Assembly: GCF_036785885.1 (NCBI RefSeq)
Contig: NC_092316.1
Location: 50,167,001-50,231,000 of the forward strand
Source: Coffea arabica
Lineage: Eukaryota; Streptophyta; Magnoliopsida; Gentianales; Rubiaceae
Length of the DNA stretch: 64,000 nt
Direction of reading: 5' to 3'
Shown: positions 23,950 to 35,172 of the stretch, piece after piece
How positions within the stretch are numbered: the first letter of the stretch is position 1
Layout: every line of letters begins with the position of its first letter
Made by a program: the position numbers and the translations under genes
The notes under the pieces: generated by a model
The model's input: the letters and a program-made list of their open reading frames with translations, nothing else
What the model was told of the DNA's origin: nothing
Database searches by the model: none

Positions 23950-24932
23950 TCATAAATATGTTCCTTGTGCAACAGAGCATAGTAAATTTAAAAATTAATT
24001 ATTTTGATGCATGCATAAAAATTATATGTGATTATTTAATGACAATTATATATTGCCTAATAGTGGGAGGGAGAGAGAGAAAAAAAGAAGAAATAAAAGC
24101 AAAATGTGTATGAAATTGAGTATAAAATTCTTTGAGGGGTCAAAATGTAATTAAAGTCGGTTGATGCAGGTAATTCATCCAACCGTTATCTTTGATTGTT
24201 AACTAGTTTTTTCAGCCTCACGCAATGCGTGAGGATGCCCTGGGTCTATGTTAATCAAAATCAAATGAAGGCAAGTGGATTAATGTAAAATGGTTATATA
24301 TTTAATACATGATAGGTGTTAATAAATGTAGAGAATTTGACTTTAGATAAATTGAATATTGCTGTTACTCGTTTACTCATTTGATTTGTAATTTTCTCTT
24401 AGATAGTCAGTCTTTGACTTAAGATCTTTGCGAATTCTTGATATTATAAATAAATGATGCATTCATTTAAAATGTACAAGTACATACATATATCATAAAT
24501 ATGGTGACGCTGATCACTTTTAAAATTATGCATACACTATTTGTATCTAATCAAGAATGAAATAAGTTTAAACAAGATCAGTTAGGTGAGAATGCGAAAA
24601 ATTCACCTTGTAAAACCGCCAAATCCAGGTCTTCAATTGGAGAAAGAAACACATCCAATATGTTGCTTTTCAGATGGCTTTCTCTCAAGATTACATAGAC
24701 AATACAGCTTTGTGCGACTCCCACAGACCGCTTCGGACACCACCCACCACCCACTCACCAGGGGAGCTCAAGCAACTACAACTATACGATGAAGATACAA
24801 ATACACGTCTGAACTCTGAAGCACAAACACAAAAGCCACTAAAGTTGACCAAGCACACAACTGAAACACGAATGCAAAAGTCACCGAAGTTGCCCATAAT
24901 TTAGGCGGTGGATCTATTTTACAAATGGGGTA

Positions 24933-25340
24933 ACAAACTCGTGTTTAAAATCCAAAAATATGTATTTATAGAATTGTTTTTTCATGCTCGAAAGAAAAAT
25001 TGGAACTACTATAAAAGTTTAAAAATTATAATCCATTTCTTAAATTGCATATTTTTTTATGAAGAAAGTTTATCCTTTTGCAAAAAAAAAAAAAAAAGAG
25101 TTTACACAGCCACGGGATACCTTCATATTTTTAGTGACAAACTCGTGTTTAAAATCCGAAAATATGTATTTATAGAATCATTTTTTCATGCTCGAAAGAA
25201 AAATTGGGACTACTGTAAAAGTTTAAAAACTATAATCCATTTCTTAAATTGCATATTTTTTTTAAGAAGAAAGTTTATCCTTTTGCAAAAAAAAAAAGAA
25301 AAAATGCTTACATGGCCACGGGATTCCTTCATATTTTTTT
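24933..25340. repeat. 204-bp tandem duplication
   Basis: Two adjoining units (24933-25136 and 25137-25340) both start ACAAACTCGTGTTTAAAATC and both end with CACGGGATWCCTTCATATTT. Differences are few and partly confined to the A-run. The 170-residue open frame covering the region is a by-product of the duplication and low-complexity sequence, not a gene. Confidence 0.85.
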
Positions 25341-25479
25341 TAATTTTTTTTCCAAAACAGGAGGACCCTCTTGTTTATATTGACAGTATACATTTTCACA
25401 TTTTAATGCATATTATTTAATCCAAATTTGAATTCTAATATCAACTTTTGTATATATGACATGTATCCAAAAATGATAG

Positions 25480-25640
25480 TGAGTGTGTTTGGATTGAAAT
25501 GATTTGAAAAAAATAATTTGCTTCACAAATTCCAATCACCTTTTTATCTTCCAAATCACATTTTTATCTCACATATATCACATCATAAAATATGCTACAG
25601 TAATTATATCAAATAAACTCCTACCCAAATAAACTCAGTG
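25480..25640. mobile_element. Small MITE, GTTTGGATTG family
   Basis: It opens TGAGTGTGTTTGGATTG and closes CCTACCCAAATAAACTCAGT, an imperfect inverted pair. The core CACATCATAAAATATGCTAC resembles the 15104 copy. No target duplication was confirmed. Confidence 0.45.
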
Positions 25641-26086
25641 TATACTGTATATTCTGAAACTCTTGGTTGAAATGTAAGATAATTAAAGAATATTTCGTAA
25701 AGTTACATATGCAAAACAGTGGAAATGTAAGATGCTGCTTTCAACGTGAATCAAACACAAAGATGCCAAGTTTCATCGTTCTATTGCAGCAAGAAAAGTT
25801 TGCTTGCATGATATTGCACTATTAATGCCTTACACGAAGAGAACTAAAGAGGATAATAATGGATATGTCATATTATATCTAAAAGTTGAAGCACTCAAAA
25901 TTGGTCCAACTTCCACCATACATACACCCAAACCCTAAGAAAACAAATCGAATGTTCCAATTTCCAGGTTTCAATTTTTATAGCAAGCCTAATTAAGAAT
26001 ATAAACAAAAATTAAAACTTTGAATGAAGAAAATACGAATAAAAGTATCTAAAGCTAAAGGTTGGGTAGTACATTACTTTTCTGAA

Positions 26087-26510
26087 ATTTCTTATCAAGA
26101 ATTAGTTCAAACATGTTCAATAATTCTTTTCTCGTTATACATAATAGTGATTAAGGCACACTCAGATGTGTGTATAACTAATTAGAATAAAAATATTTGT
26201 AATGATTAGGGGTGGGCAAAATTATCCGCTAACCCGAAAACCAGTCATATTTGATCCGATCCGATCCGAAAATTAGGGTATCCGATTTTTATTATTTGAT
26301 TTCTTATCAAGAATTAGTTCAAACATGTTCAATAATTCTTTTCTCGTTATACATAATAGTGATTAAGGCACACTCAGATGTGTGTATAACTAATTAGAAT
26401 AAAAATATTTGTAATGATTAGGGGTGGGCAAAATTATCCGCTAACCCGAAAACCAGTCATATTCGATCCGATCCGATCCGAAAATTAGGGTATCCGATTT
26501 TTATTATTTG
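26087..26510. repeat. 212-bp tandem duplication spanning a transposon boundary
   Basis: Units 26087-26298 and 26299-26510 are practically identical (I see one base difference, TTTGATCCG versus TTCGATCCG). Each unit contains about 120 bp of flanking DNA, the 8-bp target site GTAATGAT, and the first 92 bp of the hAT element described below. The duplication therefore happened after the element inserted. Confidence 0.9.
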
Positions 26511-27169
26511 ATCTGGTCAAAAGAGGGTCGGGTATCGGCTAAGATGCGGGGCGGGTTAAGGTCACATAATTAAAACCCGCGGGTACCCGATCCGCCCCGC
26601 ATATATATATTTATTTATTTTTATTTTTATTTTTATACACACACTATAAAATAATAAGTTAGAACTAAATAAGTAATTTTATTGAACAAATTGCATTACA
26701 AATATGAGAGACTATAGTTTATTTATAAAATTCATTTGTAAAGGCCATGATCTTATACTTTATAGAAAAAAATTTAATTAATGTGGAACATATATATTAA
26801 AAATTGTGCTACTTATTTCAAATTTTTATTGATTTTGAATTCTTTTAATTTTTTTCCTTTATCTTATATTCTCTTCATATGCTTGTTTCTTGGTGGGAAA
26901 CCTTTTTTTAGAAAAAAAAAATATTAAATCTTAGATGAATGTGTAAAATATAAAATTAAATTAGTATAAATCATTTTTTTAAAAAAATTAAATGATAAAC
27001 GGGGCGGGGCGGGTACCCGCTAATCCGACCCTATCTCAGTGGGTACCCGTTATAGAATACCCGCTGATATGCGGGGCGGGTAAGGGTCAGAAAATGGCCG
27101 ACCCGCAAGGTGCGGGTCGAGTCAGGCAAATGGTGAATGGGGCGGGTACCCGACCCGCGCCCACCCCTA
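26419..27169. mobile_element. hAT-type non-autonomous element
   Basis: The termini TAGGGGTGGGCAAAAT and GCGCCCACCCCTA are inverted. Target duplication GTAATGAT is exact at 26411-26418 and 27170-27177. The ends are rich in GGGTACCCG/GATCCG repeats and the centre is AT-rich with no transposase. The left 92 bp is also present as an extra copy at 26207-26298 because of the later tandem duplication. Confidence 0.9.
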
Positions 27170-27712
27170 GTAATGATAATTCTCTTATAAAAGTGAAGTA
27201 TTATAGGGGAAACAAGTGCATGGGCTTAATTTCGGTGATGTTAATAAAGAAAAATTAAAGAAATGTGTGTCAAATATAATAGATAAACATGGAGAAATTG
27301 AACGTAAAAATACGGGAAGATTCGAAGTTATAGTTAAATTGTTGTTTTATTATTTTGTTAGAGAATAAATCCATTTTATCCTTTATAATAAAGGCAAAAA
27401 AAAAAAAAGAAGAAGAAGAAGAAAGAACTAACAATACAACACCGTAAAGGGCATCAAGCTTTATATATGGCACATGTATGCTTCCTAAAAAATGCCACTG
27501 GAGGGAGAGGGGAAAGAATTCTAGCGTCTGAACTCTGGAGCAAGAGGGCAAGCCCAAACAAATTCCTATGAAATGCCATTGGAATTGTCAAAATTTACAG
27601 CATAACCAGTCTATTTGCCTATGAAAAAGCCATCGAAGTTGCTCAAAATTACCGGATAACCGGTCCATGAGCACTGTAGCAACTCCAACTCGCGCTTTTA
27701 GTATAGTAAAGA

Positions 27713-29203
27713 TTAAAATTTCTTTCAAAAGTGTTTCTCATATTATAACCACTTATGGATGCTGGCAATTAATACATACATTAATGCGTATATCGCTTTG
27801 GATATTAATGTATGTTCATCTATAGAAGATGACGTTCACTACTTGTTGCGGTGGAATTTATTATTTATACCATGTCGATTTCAGATCCTATTAGTCAAAA
27901 ATAGTGGGCATGAGAACTGTAAACTAATCTGTGTGCATTAAATTCAAGTAAAAATTGGCCCCACAAAAGAAGAAAAAATAACAATAATAAAAAAAAAGTC
28001 AATCAACAATAAAAAAAAAGCCTTTGCTCGTATTCGTACATCTTTTGAAAAGGAATACAATCATATATCGTTTCGGAAAAAAAAAAAAAAACAAAGTGAA
28101 TTGAATGCGTCACCAATTGACTGTACATTTGCCTGTTAACATTAATCATTGTTTTGAAATCTCAAATGCAAATTGGAAGAAGAAAATTTTGGAAAATGAC
28201 CAGCTCCAAAAAGATTACGGAAGGAATCTACTTTAAGATGACTGCAGCAAAGCAAATTTATTGAACCTAAGATTTTATATCCCAAATAGAACCAGTTCGT
28301 TCGCAGAGTCTATCAAGTACACTGATTAATCAGCACCGCCCAATGTGAGAATTATTCCACAATTTACAGCTTAAAAGGGCTGCAGCATTTGCTGTAGGAT
28401 AGGATCTTCCTTGGTGAACATCCAAACTTGCTGTATTTATTGTCACACCACAAGAATGGTTGAGATTTGCTTCTAGTGTATCAATGGTTAATAAAGACTC
28501 AATTTTGGGGCAGCTCAGCCGCAAAATTTGATTTTAGCGTTGATAAGATTTTCCTTGCAGCTTCCTTTGGGCTCTGGCCGCTGTCACCAACATTGTGGAG
28601 CTCAGCTCAACTTCATGATGTCACCAACTACCAATGCAAAATATAGAAACTCCATATAAAAGCGTTCGATTCTATTCTACCCTCTCCAGAGACAAGAACC
28701 TTGACCGTATCATTAATTACTCTCTTCTTCTTACTTTCTGATTTTTTTTTGATAAGTAAATACTAAACATCATCAATTTCGTAGCCGCATTTCCAGCAAT
28801 GAGCACAGATAATTTACCTTCTGATATTCTGGAACCCGAATCCCAGTCCTCTGCCGAGGAAACAAATTTGCAGCACAAAAGCACATCTCCATGCACTCAT
28901 CCGGGGCAGCTTGACTGGGCAGTATTAGTACTTGGGTTTTGCTTGACATCAGCAACTGAAATCGCTTAGCGGCAAACTCACCGGCCACAAGAAAGCCACG
29001 CAGACAGCATCGAAGTTCCAAAGCCATGCAGACATCTGATAGCAACAAACTCACCGCCCAGAACAAAGCCATGCGGATAGCAGGAAATTTCCAGCAAACC
29101 CACCACCACTGAATGGCAAAAGACCAAACTGCCCCTCAAGCTCACACAAATCACGCTATTTTCACTGTAGCTAAGCCAACTGACGCTTTTAGTATAGTAA
29201 AGA
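27713..29203 (-). mobile_element. Second Helitron-type 5' end and its adjoining segment
   Basis: At 29203 (minus strand) the sequence TCTTTACTATACTAAAAGCG is followed by GTTGGCTTAGCTACAGTG. The first 41 bases differ from the 27712 terminus by only about five substitutions, so two members of one family lie in tandem, or the outer one contains the inner one. I could not find a separate hairpin-CTAG 3' end between them. Minus-strand frames at 28330-28524 and 28773-29072 might be captured gene pieces but match nothing I recognise. Confidence 0.4.
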
Positions 29204-29215
29204 TTCAAGATTTAA

Positions 29216-29519
29216 ATACAATTACTTTCCTTAAGGTTTAGCCAAATAACCGATTTGACCATAAGGTTTAGCCAAATAACAGATGCCTCCCTATAAATAA
29301 CTTTCATTGAATATATCATTGGGAACTAGTGAAAAGACCAAAAGTAAACAAACAAAACTACATAGTTTCAATAAATCAACGTCTTTCTCTTTTGGTATAG
29401 GTCAAGGAGTGGCTTGATAATCTTTTATGCATGCAAAGGATGGGATTAAGTTATTTGGCCAAACTTTGAGATTTATTTGGTAGTTTGGCTTAATCTCAGG
29501 GAAGGAAACTGTGATTAAT
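29216..29519. mobile_element. Short TIR element next to the Helitron end
   Basis: The left end ATTACTTTCCTTAAGGTTTA followed by GCCAAATAACC opposes the right end GGTAGTTTGGCTTAATCTCA followed by GGGAAGGAAACTGTGATTAATT. Length about 300 bp and no coding sequence. The target duplication is unclear. Confidence 0.5.
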
Positions 29520-30227
29520 TCTTAATTCAAAGGGCAAAATGTATAAGAAATAGCATTGGGGGGCAAAGTGCAAATTATACTCAATGCTAAGGGGCTTACT
29601 GCCATTAACTCATTTTAAAATGGGCCCATTGCGGGAGCCTCAATTGCGGTAAAGGGAAATTAAAAGCTACCTGTGAACGCTAAGAATTGCTGAGCCTTCA
29701 AGCGTTGACATGAAAAATAAAAAATCCATTTTTATCATGACTTAGAATTTTTAGTTTTTTATTACTTGCTATTCAGCCCTTGCAGAAAAAGTAAACTGGA
29801 CTTTTCCATGGATTTGATATCTTGCCCTTTTGAATTTCATCCAAGGTTTTCCTATGGAAGATTCGGTTAATTGCCTCTAATTTATTTGTAATGTAGAACC
29901 CAAAATTTACATAAAATTCCCATAAATTTCTTTTTGTTCATAATTTAGACTTTTGGTTCAATTTTGCATTTTCAATTCTCTGTCCAATTATAGAATGCTA
30001 AAATCCTGCCATCATACCAACATATTATTGAAACTCACGGATTAATACGAATAAAATGTTCAAGACAATCAGACTGATAAACAATAACCACTAATTGCAT
30101 CATGGAAATTATATACGCTATAGGTAACAATTGAGAAAGATTAAAATAACGGTATAGAAATTTAGATTCATAAATTGTAGCTTCTGCTCCTCCATATGCG
30201 AGTACATACACATGAAAAGAGTCTTTT

Positions 30228-30261
<34 letters not shown>

Positions 30262-30829
30262 GAAATGAGTAGATTACAGCTCAGATTCAGAACACGTAGA
30301 ACTAATGACGAAATAATAGAAGTAATGGAAGATATACTCATGTAGTATTAGATAATGTAAAAAGAAAAAAGAAAAAAAAATTGTCTACATTCCAGGTTTT
30401 AGATAAAAAGATACATCATCTTATATGCTAAAATCTATTTATTTTTCTATGCCCCTAAAGTATGAAATCCATCCCGTGATATTGTCAGAACTAAAGGAAA
30501 ATATCAGGGACCAAAAGTTCAAATTTAGTTGTCTTTGTGTCTAAAATCAGAAACTTTAGGGACCAGACTTGCATTAGACGAAATATTAGGGACCAACGTA
30601 GCACGTAGGTCAAACATTGAGGGCTGCTTTAGTCTATAATGGCCTGTGCACATTAAACAATCTATTAATCCTGTTTCTCTAGTCTTTCTTTTTCATTATT
30701 TAAAGTAAGAAATAGAAGAGTTAAGATTGCTTTCGTATGAATCTACTGTACCGGGAACGACTTTATATAAACATAACAACAATAGCCAGATTCAAAAGCC
30801 ATAGGACAATTAGGAGAAGAGAAAGAACG
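29520..30829. other. Intergenic DNA upstream of the GST at 30830
   Basis: No gene is supported. It holds a TA dinucleotide run at about 30231-30252 and GGGACCAAAAGTTC / AGGGACCAGACTTGCA / AGGGACCAACG modules at 30505-30600 related to 8716-8944. The immediate 5' region (30790-30829) differs from the leader of the 3180/11414/22277 group. Confidence 0.4.
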
Positions 30830-33671
30830 ATGGGAGAGGAAAACAAAGTGATTCTGCTTGGAAATTGGTCAAGCCCTTTTGTTAAGAGAGTGGAATTGGC
30901 TCTCAAAACCAAAGGCATTCGGTTTGAGTATGTGGAAGAGGATTTGAGCAACAAGAGTGCTCTGCTCCTCAAGTATAATCCAGTACACAAGAAGGTTCCT
31001 GTTCTTGTCCATAATGGAAAGCCAGTATGTGAATCTCTAGTTATTCTTGAATATATTGATGAAACCTGGCAAAATGGACCTCACCTCCTGCCTAAGGATC
31101 CTTATGAAAGAGCCAGAGTTCGCTTTTGGGTAGCTTATATCCATCAGGTATTCATCTTATTTTACTTTTTTCCTGTATATTTTTCTAATTTGCATTATCA
31201 TGTTGTCATTCCGCAAGCAAGATCTGGGCCAGCCATTGGCTCACAGTTGGTACAGTTAGTTCCTCTCGTATAGTCGTATACGCTTAAGTGAAAACTTGGT
31301 CTGTGATTATACAACTTGTGAGATGGTGTAAATTTGTAAATGGTGAGTTATCTAGGGAACCTTGAAACTATTTCAATTGTTAGCTTTTGATCATTCATCC
31401 ATTTTAAGTCTCAAATTGATTCTCAATAATGAAAAGCGTCAAAGTTTGATTATTCAGTCGATTTCAGTTGTTAGATACGTCAGATTTACCCTTATTATAC
31501 CATTAGCTTTATTGGTGAAGATGGACGGAAGGATCAAAATTTGATATTTGTCATTGTTGAGAGGTCAATTTGAGACTTTGAAATAGATGAGGGGTCAATT
31601 TGAAATTTAAAATAGATGAAGGGTCAATTTGAGATTTGAAATAGATGAGGAGTTAAAAGTGGACCATTAAAATAATTTAGAGAGTCCCTAAGTAGTTTAT
31701 CCATACATAAATAAGACTTAGGGGGAAAATATAGTTTTGATCCCAAATGTTTGGCTCATGTGCTAAATTGGGCCCTAATGTTCAAACAAAATAAATTTGG
31801 TCCTCAAAATTTTTTTATTTTATACAAATTTAAGATAATTAATGAATAGTCAGCAATTCTAATGACCAATATCAATTTAATGTTAGTCAATGATTTTGAC
31901 ATTTTATTTTTGGTCCCATCATTTGGAGTTTGAATCATTATTATGCTTTGATTGCTTTCACAAGTTTCAATAATGATATTAAGGGTTTGACAATGAAATG
32001 AGATACAAACTAAATCAAAATTACTTTATATGTGTACTAGGTATTCTAATTAAATTTCTTTTTCTTCTTTTGTTTGTTTCATTTATTCATGTCACTATTT
32101 TTTCATGTCTTTCTTCTCCTTTGCATTTAAAATTGGTCTTAAAATTGGACATATTTTATGTAGTTATTATTGTGCACTATGACTAATTAATTGATCATGA
32201 GTTTAATCATTTTTTAATTTATATTGATGATTAAACATCAAATTAAATATCCTTAAAAATATAAGCAATATACAATGTGTAAATTAAGTTGATAATCTAA
32301 TAAACTTCTTTTCTTTCTTTTTTCCTTTTTTAATTTCAAATAAGTTTCGAATGAAATAGGTGTCTTACAGGATCATTTGGATTATTCAATAAAATTACAA
32401 TGTAGGCAAACATTAGAATACTTACTTTAGAACATTATGAATGGAACATTAAGTTCTAATTGGAAGGAAAGACAAGAAAATAGAAAAGCAATTTTTTCTC
32501 AAAAATCCCTAAAGTCATTTCATTCTGATACTTATGTTTACTAGTTATTGTAAGCACAATTTCTAACCACAACCATTTGCAACCTATATCCACAAGTATT
32601 GCAATAATTTGTACAATAGTAATTACAGTAAAATTAATATATATTTAAAATTATAATTATCCTCTTTTTTCACTAATTTTTATCTTATACACTATCTATG
32701 TTATACTTAACTTCAAATAATTTGACAAATAGTTACTCTTTAGGCTCAAGAATGGTGTTGTGCCGCTATGAAGTGCTCTTAAGATTTTTTTTTTTTAATA
32801 AGGATTTGGAAACACATTTGTCAAATATTTAGTTTCAATTCACCTTTATTTCATCTTAAAACCATAAATATTCTTATTTGAAACCCAAGGGACCATATTG
32901 ACGGAAACTCCAAATATTAGTGGAAAAAATGCAAAGTCAAAATTTTTTACTAAAGTCAAATTAGTGTTAGTTATTGTGCTTTTCCATTAGTTGTCATAAA
33001 TTTGTATAGAATCAAAAACTTTGGAACCAAATTTGTTTCAATTAAAACATTAAAGACCAATTTATCATATCAGCCAAATATTGGAGACCAAAACTGAGGT
33101 ATGATGACACTGTTTGATTGTACACCATATTTTATGAGAAGTACACTAATGCCAACCGCAAGTATCGTAATTAAGTAACGTTTGTGGAAAAAAAAAAGTA
33201 TCGTAATTAAGTTGCCTGAACTCCATCCTGACTATAATCTACCCTCACTCCTATGTTTAGAAAACAAGAAAAGTACATCCTTAACTTGTGTTGGTGCAGC
33301 TGTTAGACAGCATGGCCAAACTCTACACACCTGACAAGGAGGCACAAGAGAAAGCCCTTAAAGAAGTGCATGAGAAGCTGAGAGTTTTGGAAGATGGCAT
33401 GAAGGAAAACTTTCCAGGGGGAAGTCCTGATGTCCGTGCCAAAAAGCTGGAAATCCTAGATATCATGATGATTGCAACTGTTGGTTCCTTCAAGACACAC
33501 GAAGAGGCTCTCGGTGTACAGATTTTGGATCCGGAGAGGAATCCACTCACATTTTCGCGGGTGCAAGCTCTCAATGAGCTGCCTGTAGTGAAGGAAAGTA
33601 ACCCTCCATATGAAAAGTTGATTGCTCTTCTTCAGTCCCTGAAAGAAAGTGGCATGAAATTCTACAATTGA
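30830..33671 (+). CDS. Tau-class glutathione S-transferase with a 2.15-kb intron
   Basis: Exon 1 is 30830-31147 (106 codons), the intron 31148-33299 (2152 bp, GT-AG, phase 0) and exon 2 33300-33671; product 229 aa, the usual tau length. I chose the ATG at 30830 because it aligns with the MGEE start of sister genes; an in-frame ATG 93 bases upstream would add 31 unconserved residues. Motifs: W13-S-S15-P16 with the canonical catalytic Ser-Pro, K42 in [19 protein letters not shown], cis-P57, and E68-S69 for glutathione. The C-domain starts [12 protein letters not shown] and ends SGMKFYN. The normally conserved W of FSWVQAL is R here. AATAAA at 33781-33786. The intron was enlarged by two inverted-repeat elements, described separately. 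It is closest to the 35173 copy and looks intact. Confidence 0.92.
31342..31702. mobile_element. Intronic inverted-repeat MITE with a 29-bp minisatellite
   Basis: The left arm (GGTGAGTTATCTAGGGAACC ... CATCCATTTTAAGTCTCAAA) is an imperfect reverse complement of the right arm (TTTGAGATTTGAAATAGATG ... AGAGTCCCTAAGTAGTTTAT), arms about 80 bp. Inside the right half three direct repeats of about 29 bp (GGGTCAATTTGAGATTTGAA type) run from about 31562 to 31650. It lies wholly within the GST intron. Confidence 0.65.
31733..33095. mobile_element. Intronic 1.36-kb inverted-repeat element
   Basis: The left end AGTTTTGATCCCAAATGTTT, then GGCTCATGTGCTAAATTGGG, opposes a right end whose reverse complement reads AGTTTTGGTCTCCAATATTT, then GGCTGATATGATAAATTGGT. 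The arms extend about 80 bp. The interior is AT-rich without coding signal. No target duplication was read. Together with 31342-31702 it accounts for most of the intron's length. Confidence 0.65.
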
Positions 33672-33988
33672 TTGTGGTTACGTAGCAGTTAGTTTGTGAA
33701 TTAACTTTATGCAAGTTAATCGAGACTACTGCCCTCTCCTTGTAAGTTGAAACAAGTAAGGCTTACTCATAAGTCATCTGAATAAAGAATGTGCATATTT
33801 ATATGCTTAGCGATCGACTGATCACCCACGAGAACTGACTCTTAAATTTATTACGCAATCAATCCTTAACAAACTTTTCGAAGTTGGACCACAAAAAGAT
33901 ACAAGTAGCTAGTAATAGAAACCTATTGACTGAGGCATATGCCATAGATTGAGCATAATTGAGGTTTAGCTGATTTCTTGAAATTAAC

Positions 33989-34126
33989 GTGTTTGGATTG
34001 CATTTTTCTAGATTTTTTGTAAAAAAATTACTGTAGCAATTTAATATATGTGAAATAAAAAGTTGATAGAAAAATGTGTTCACAAAAAACGTGCCAGTTT
34101 TTCGACGGAAAATGGCTGTCCAAATC
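33989..34126. mobile_element. Small MITE, GTTTGGATTG family
   Basis: The left end GTGTTTGGATTGCATTTTTC opposes the right end GGAAAATGGCTGTCCAAAT, with the ATTACTGTAGCAATTT core seen in related plant MITEs. It lies between two GST genes. Confidence 0.4.
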
Positions 34127-34815
34127 TACTGTGTTTTGAGCTTGAACTTGAGGTTTAGTTACCTAGACTGAATTGTTTCTTGAACTTGAAAGTAGCTGAA
34201 AGCATGGTAACAGTGGATCCTTACCCAGGAAAGCTACTAATTTTCTTCCAGCTATATGGAAATGGCAGCTTTCTTGTAGACTCTGATTTTGATATCAAAT
34301 GTACTAATGAAAGTGCGTCATACTAACGTAGGTATAGCTGTGTACCTCACTCCACCTTTAGCTTTCTCTATGAATTAAAGAAATGGAAAATAGTCGAAAG
34401 TTGAATTAATTGAGCTCCAGCTAAGAATAAGAATAAATTATCTTGACTTTAGGAAATTAAGCAAGTCTGTGACTCATCAAAATTAATTTTGTATCCAATA
34501 GGAATTAGGTATTCAAAAAATTGTAGTAAAAAAACTGTACATCAAGCGTCATCTTTTAACTACTATGTACAAAGCTCAACTATTTTATTGATACTGTGTA
34601 GACAACAATCAATTTGATAAACCAAAATGTGGAAAGCAATTAATTCGTCTGTGACAATGAAGTCAGAAACTAAAATGAGCAAACTTTGTTAAGCTTTTCA
34701 AGTCAATTACAACGATTGACTGAAGATTGATTCTGCCAAACACTAGTTTGTCACAGATTTTTAATAAAATAAATGTGTATAAGTCAATCTGTATTTATCC
34801 TCTTTCCCAAGAAAA

Positions 34816-34818
<3 letters not shown>

Positions 34819-34855
<37 letters not shown>
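34819..34855. repeat. (TC)n microsatellite upstream of a GST gene
   Basis: 37 nt of uninterrupted TC, about 320 bp before the start codon of the GST at 35173. Pyrimidine (CT) tracts are common in plant core promoters and leaders, so a role in expression is possible but not shown. Confidence 0.9.
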
Positions 34856-34858
<3 letters not shown>

Positions 34859-35172
34859 CAAGACAAATAAAAAAACCATCTTGAGCACCAAGAAATCTAA
34901 AATCAAGTTTAATAAGGTGATCAATATGGACATATTATCAAACTATACACGAAAAATTTTTAAATTCTCTAGTCCATAATTCCATGTCTTTTTATTGTAT
35001 TAATGACATGTATGTTTGACCAACTGCATGAGTCCTCTTGGGCAACAAGAAACTAGGAAAAATGTACACTGCCCGGTTTTTCTAAATTAACTTGCTCTGC
35101 AATACAGTTCACCAGTATAAATACATATCTAATGAATCAAAATATCTGATCCCAGAGCATCAGGAAAAAAAT

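Larger units (their letters stand above)
24203..27712 (-). mobile_element. Putative non-autonomous Helitron (3' end at 24203, 5' end at 27712)
   Basis: Read on the minus strand, the sequence CCTCACGC-ATT-GCGTGAGG (24234-24216), a perfect 8-bp-stem hairpin, is followed nine bases later by CTAG and then T, the classical Helitron 3' end with insertion before T. The matching 5' end would be TCTTTACTATACTAAAAGCG at 27712, preceded by A. A second equally good 5' end lies at 29203, so the true partner is uncertain. No Rep-helicase frame is present. The interval carries two tandem duplications, a small MITE and a hAT MITE, evidently accumulated inside it. Confidence 0.45.

Noticed and set aside
24908-25420. 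170-aa plus-strand open frame
   Set aside because: It consists of the 204-bp tandem duplication plus A- and T-runs; the repeated KKNWxYxKSLK strings are the duplicated DNA, and there is no domain or splice context.
28773-29072. Minus-strand 99-aa frame as a captured gene fragment
   Set aside because: It has Cys-containing stretches and a possible GT after CAGAAG, but I recognise no family and it has no splice partner; kept only as a remark under the Helitron segment.
30737-30829. Upstream ATG giving a 31-residue N-terminal extension of the GST at 30830
   Set aside because: The extension has no counterpart in the sister genes and no targeting-peptide character; the MGEE start is conserved.
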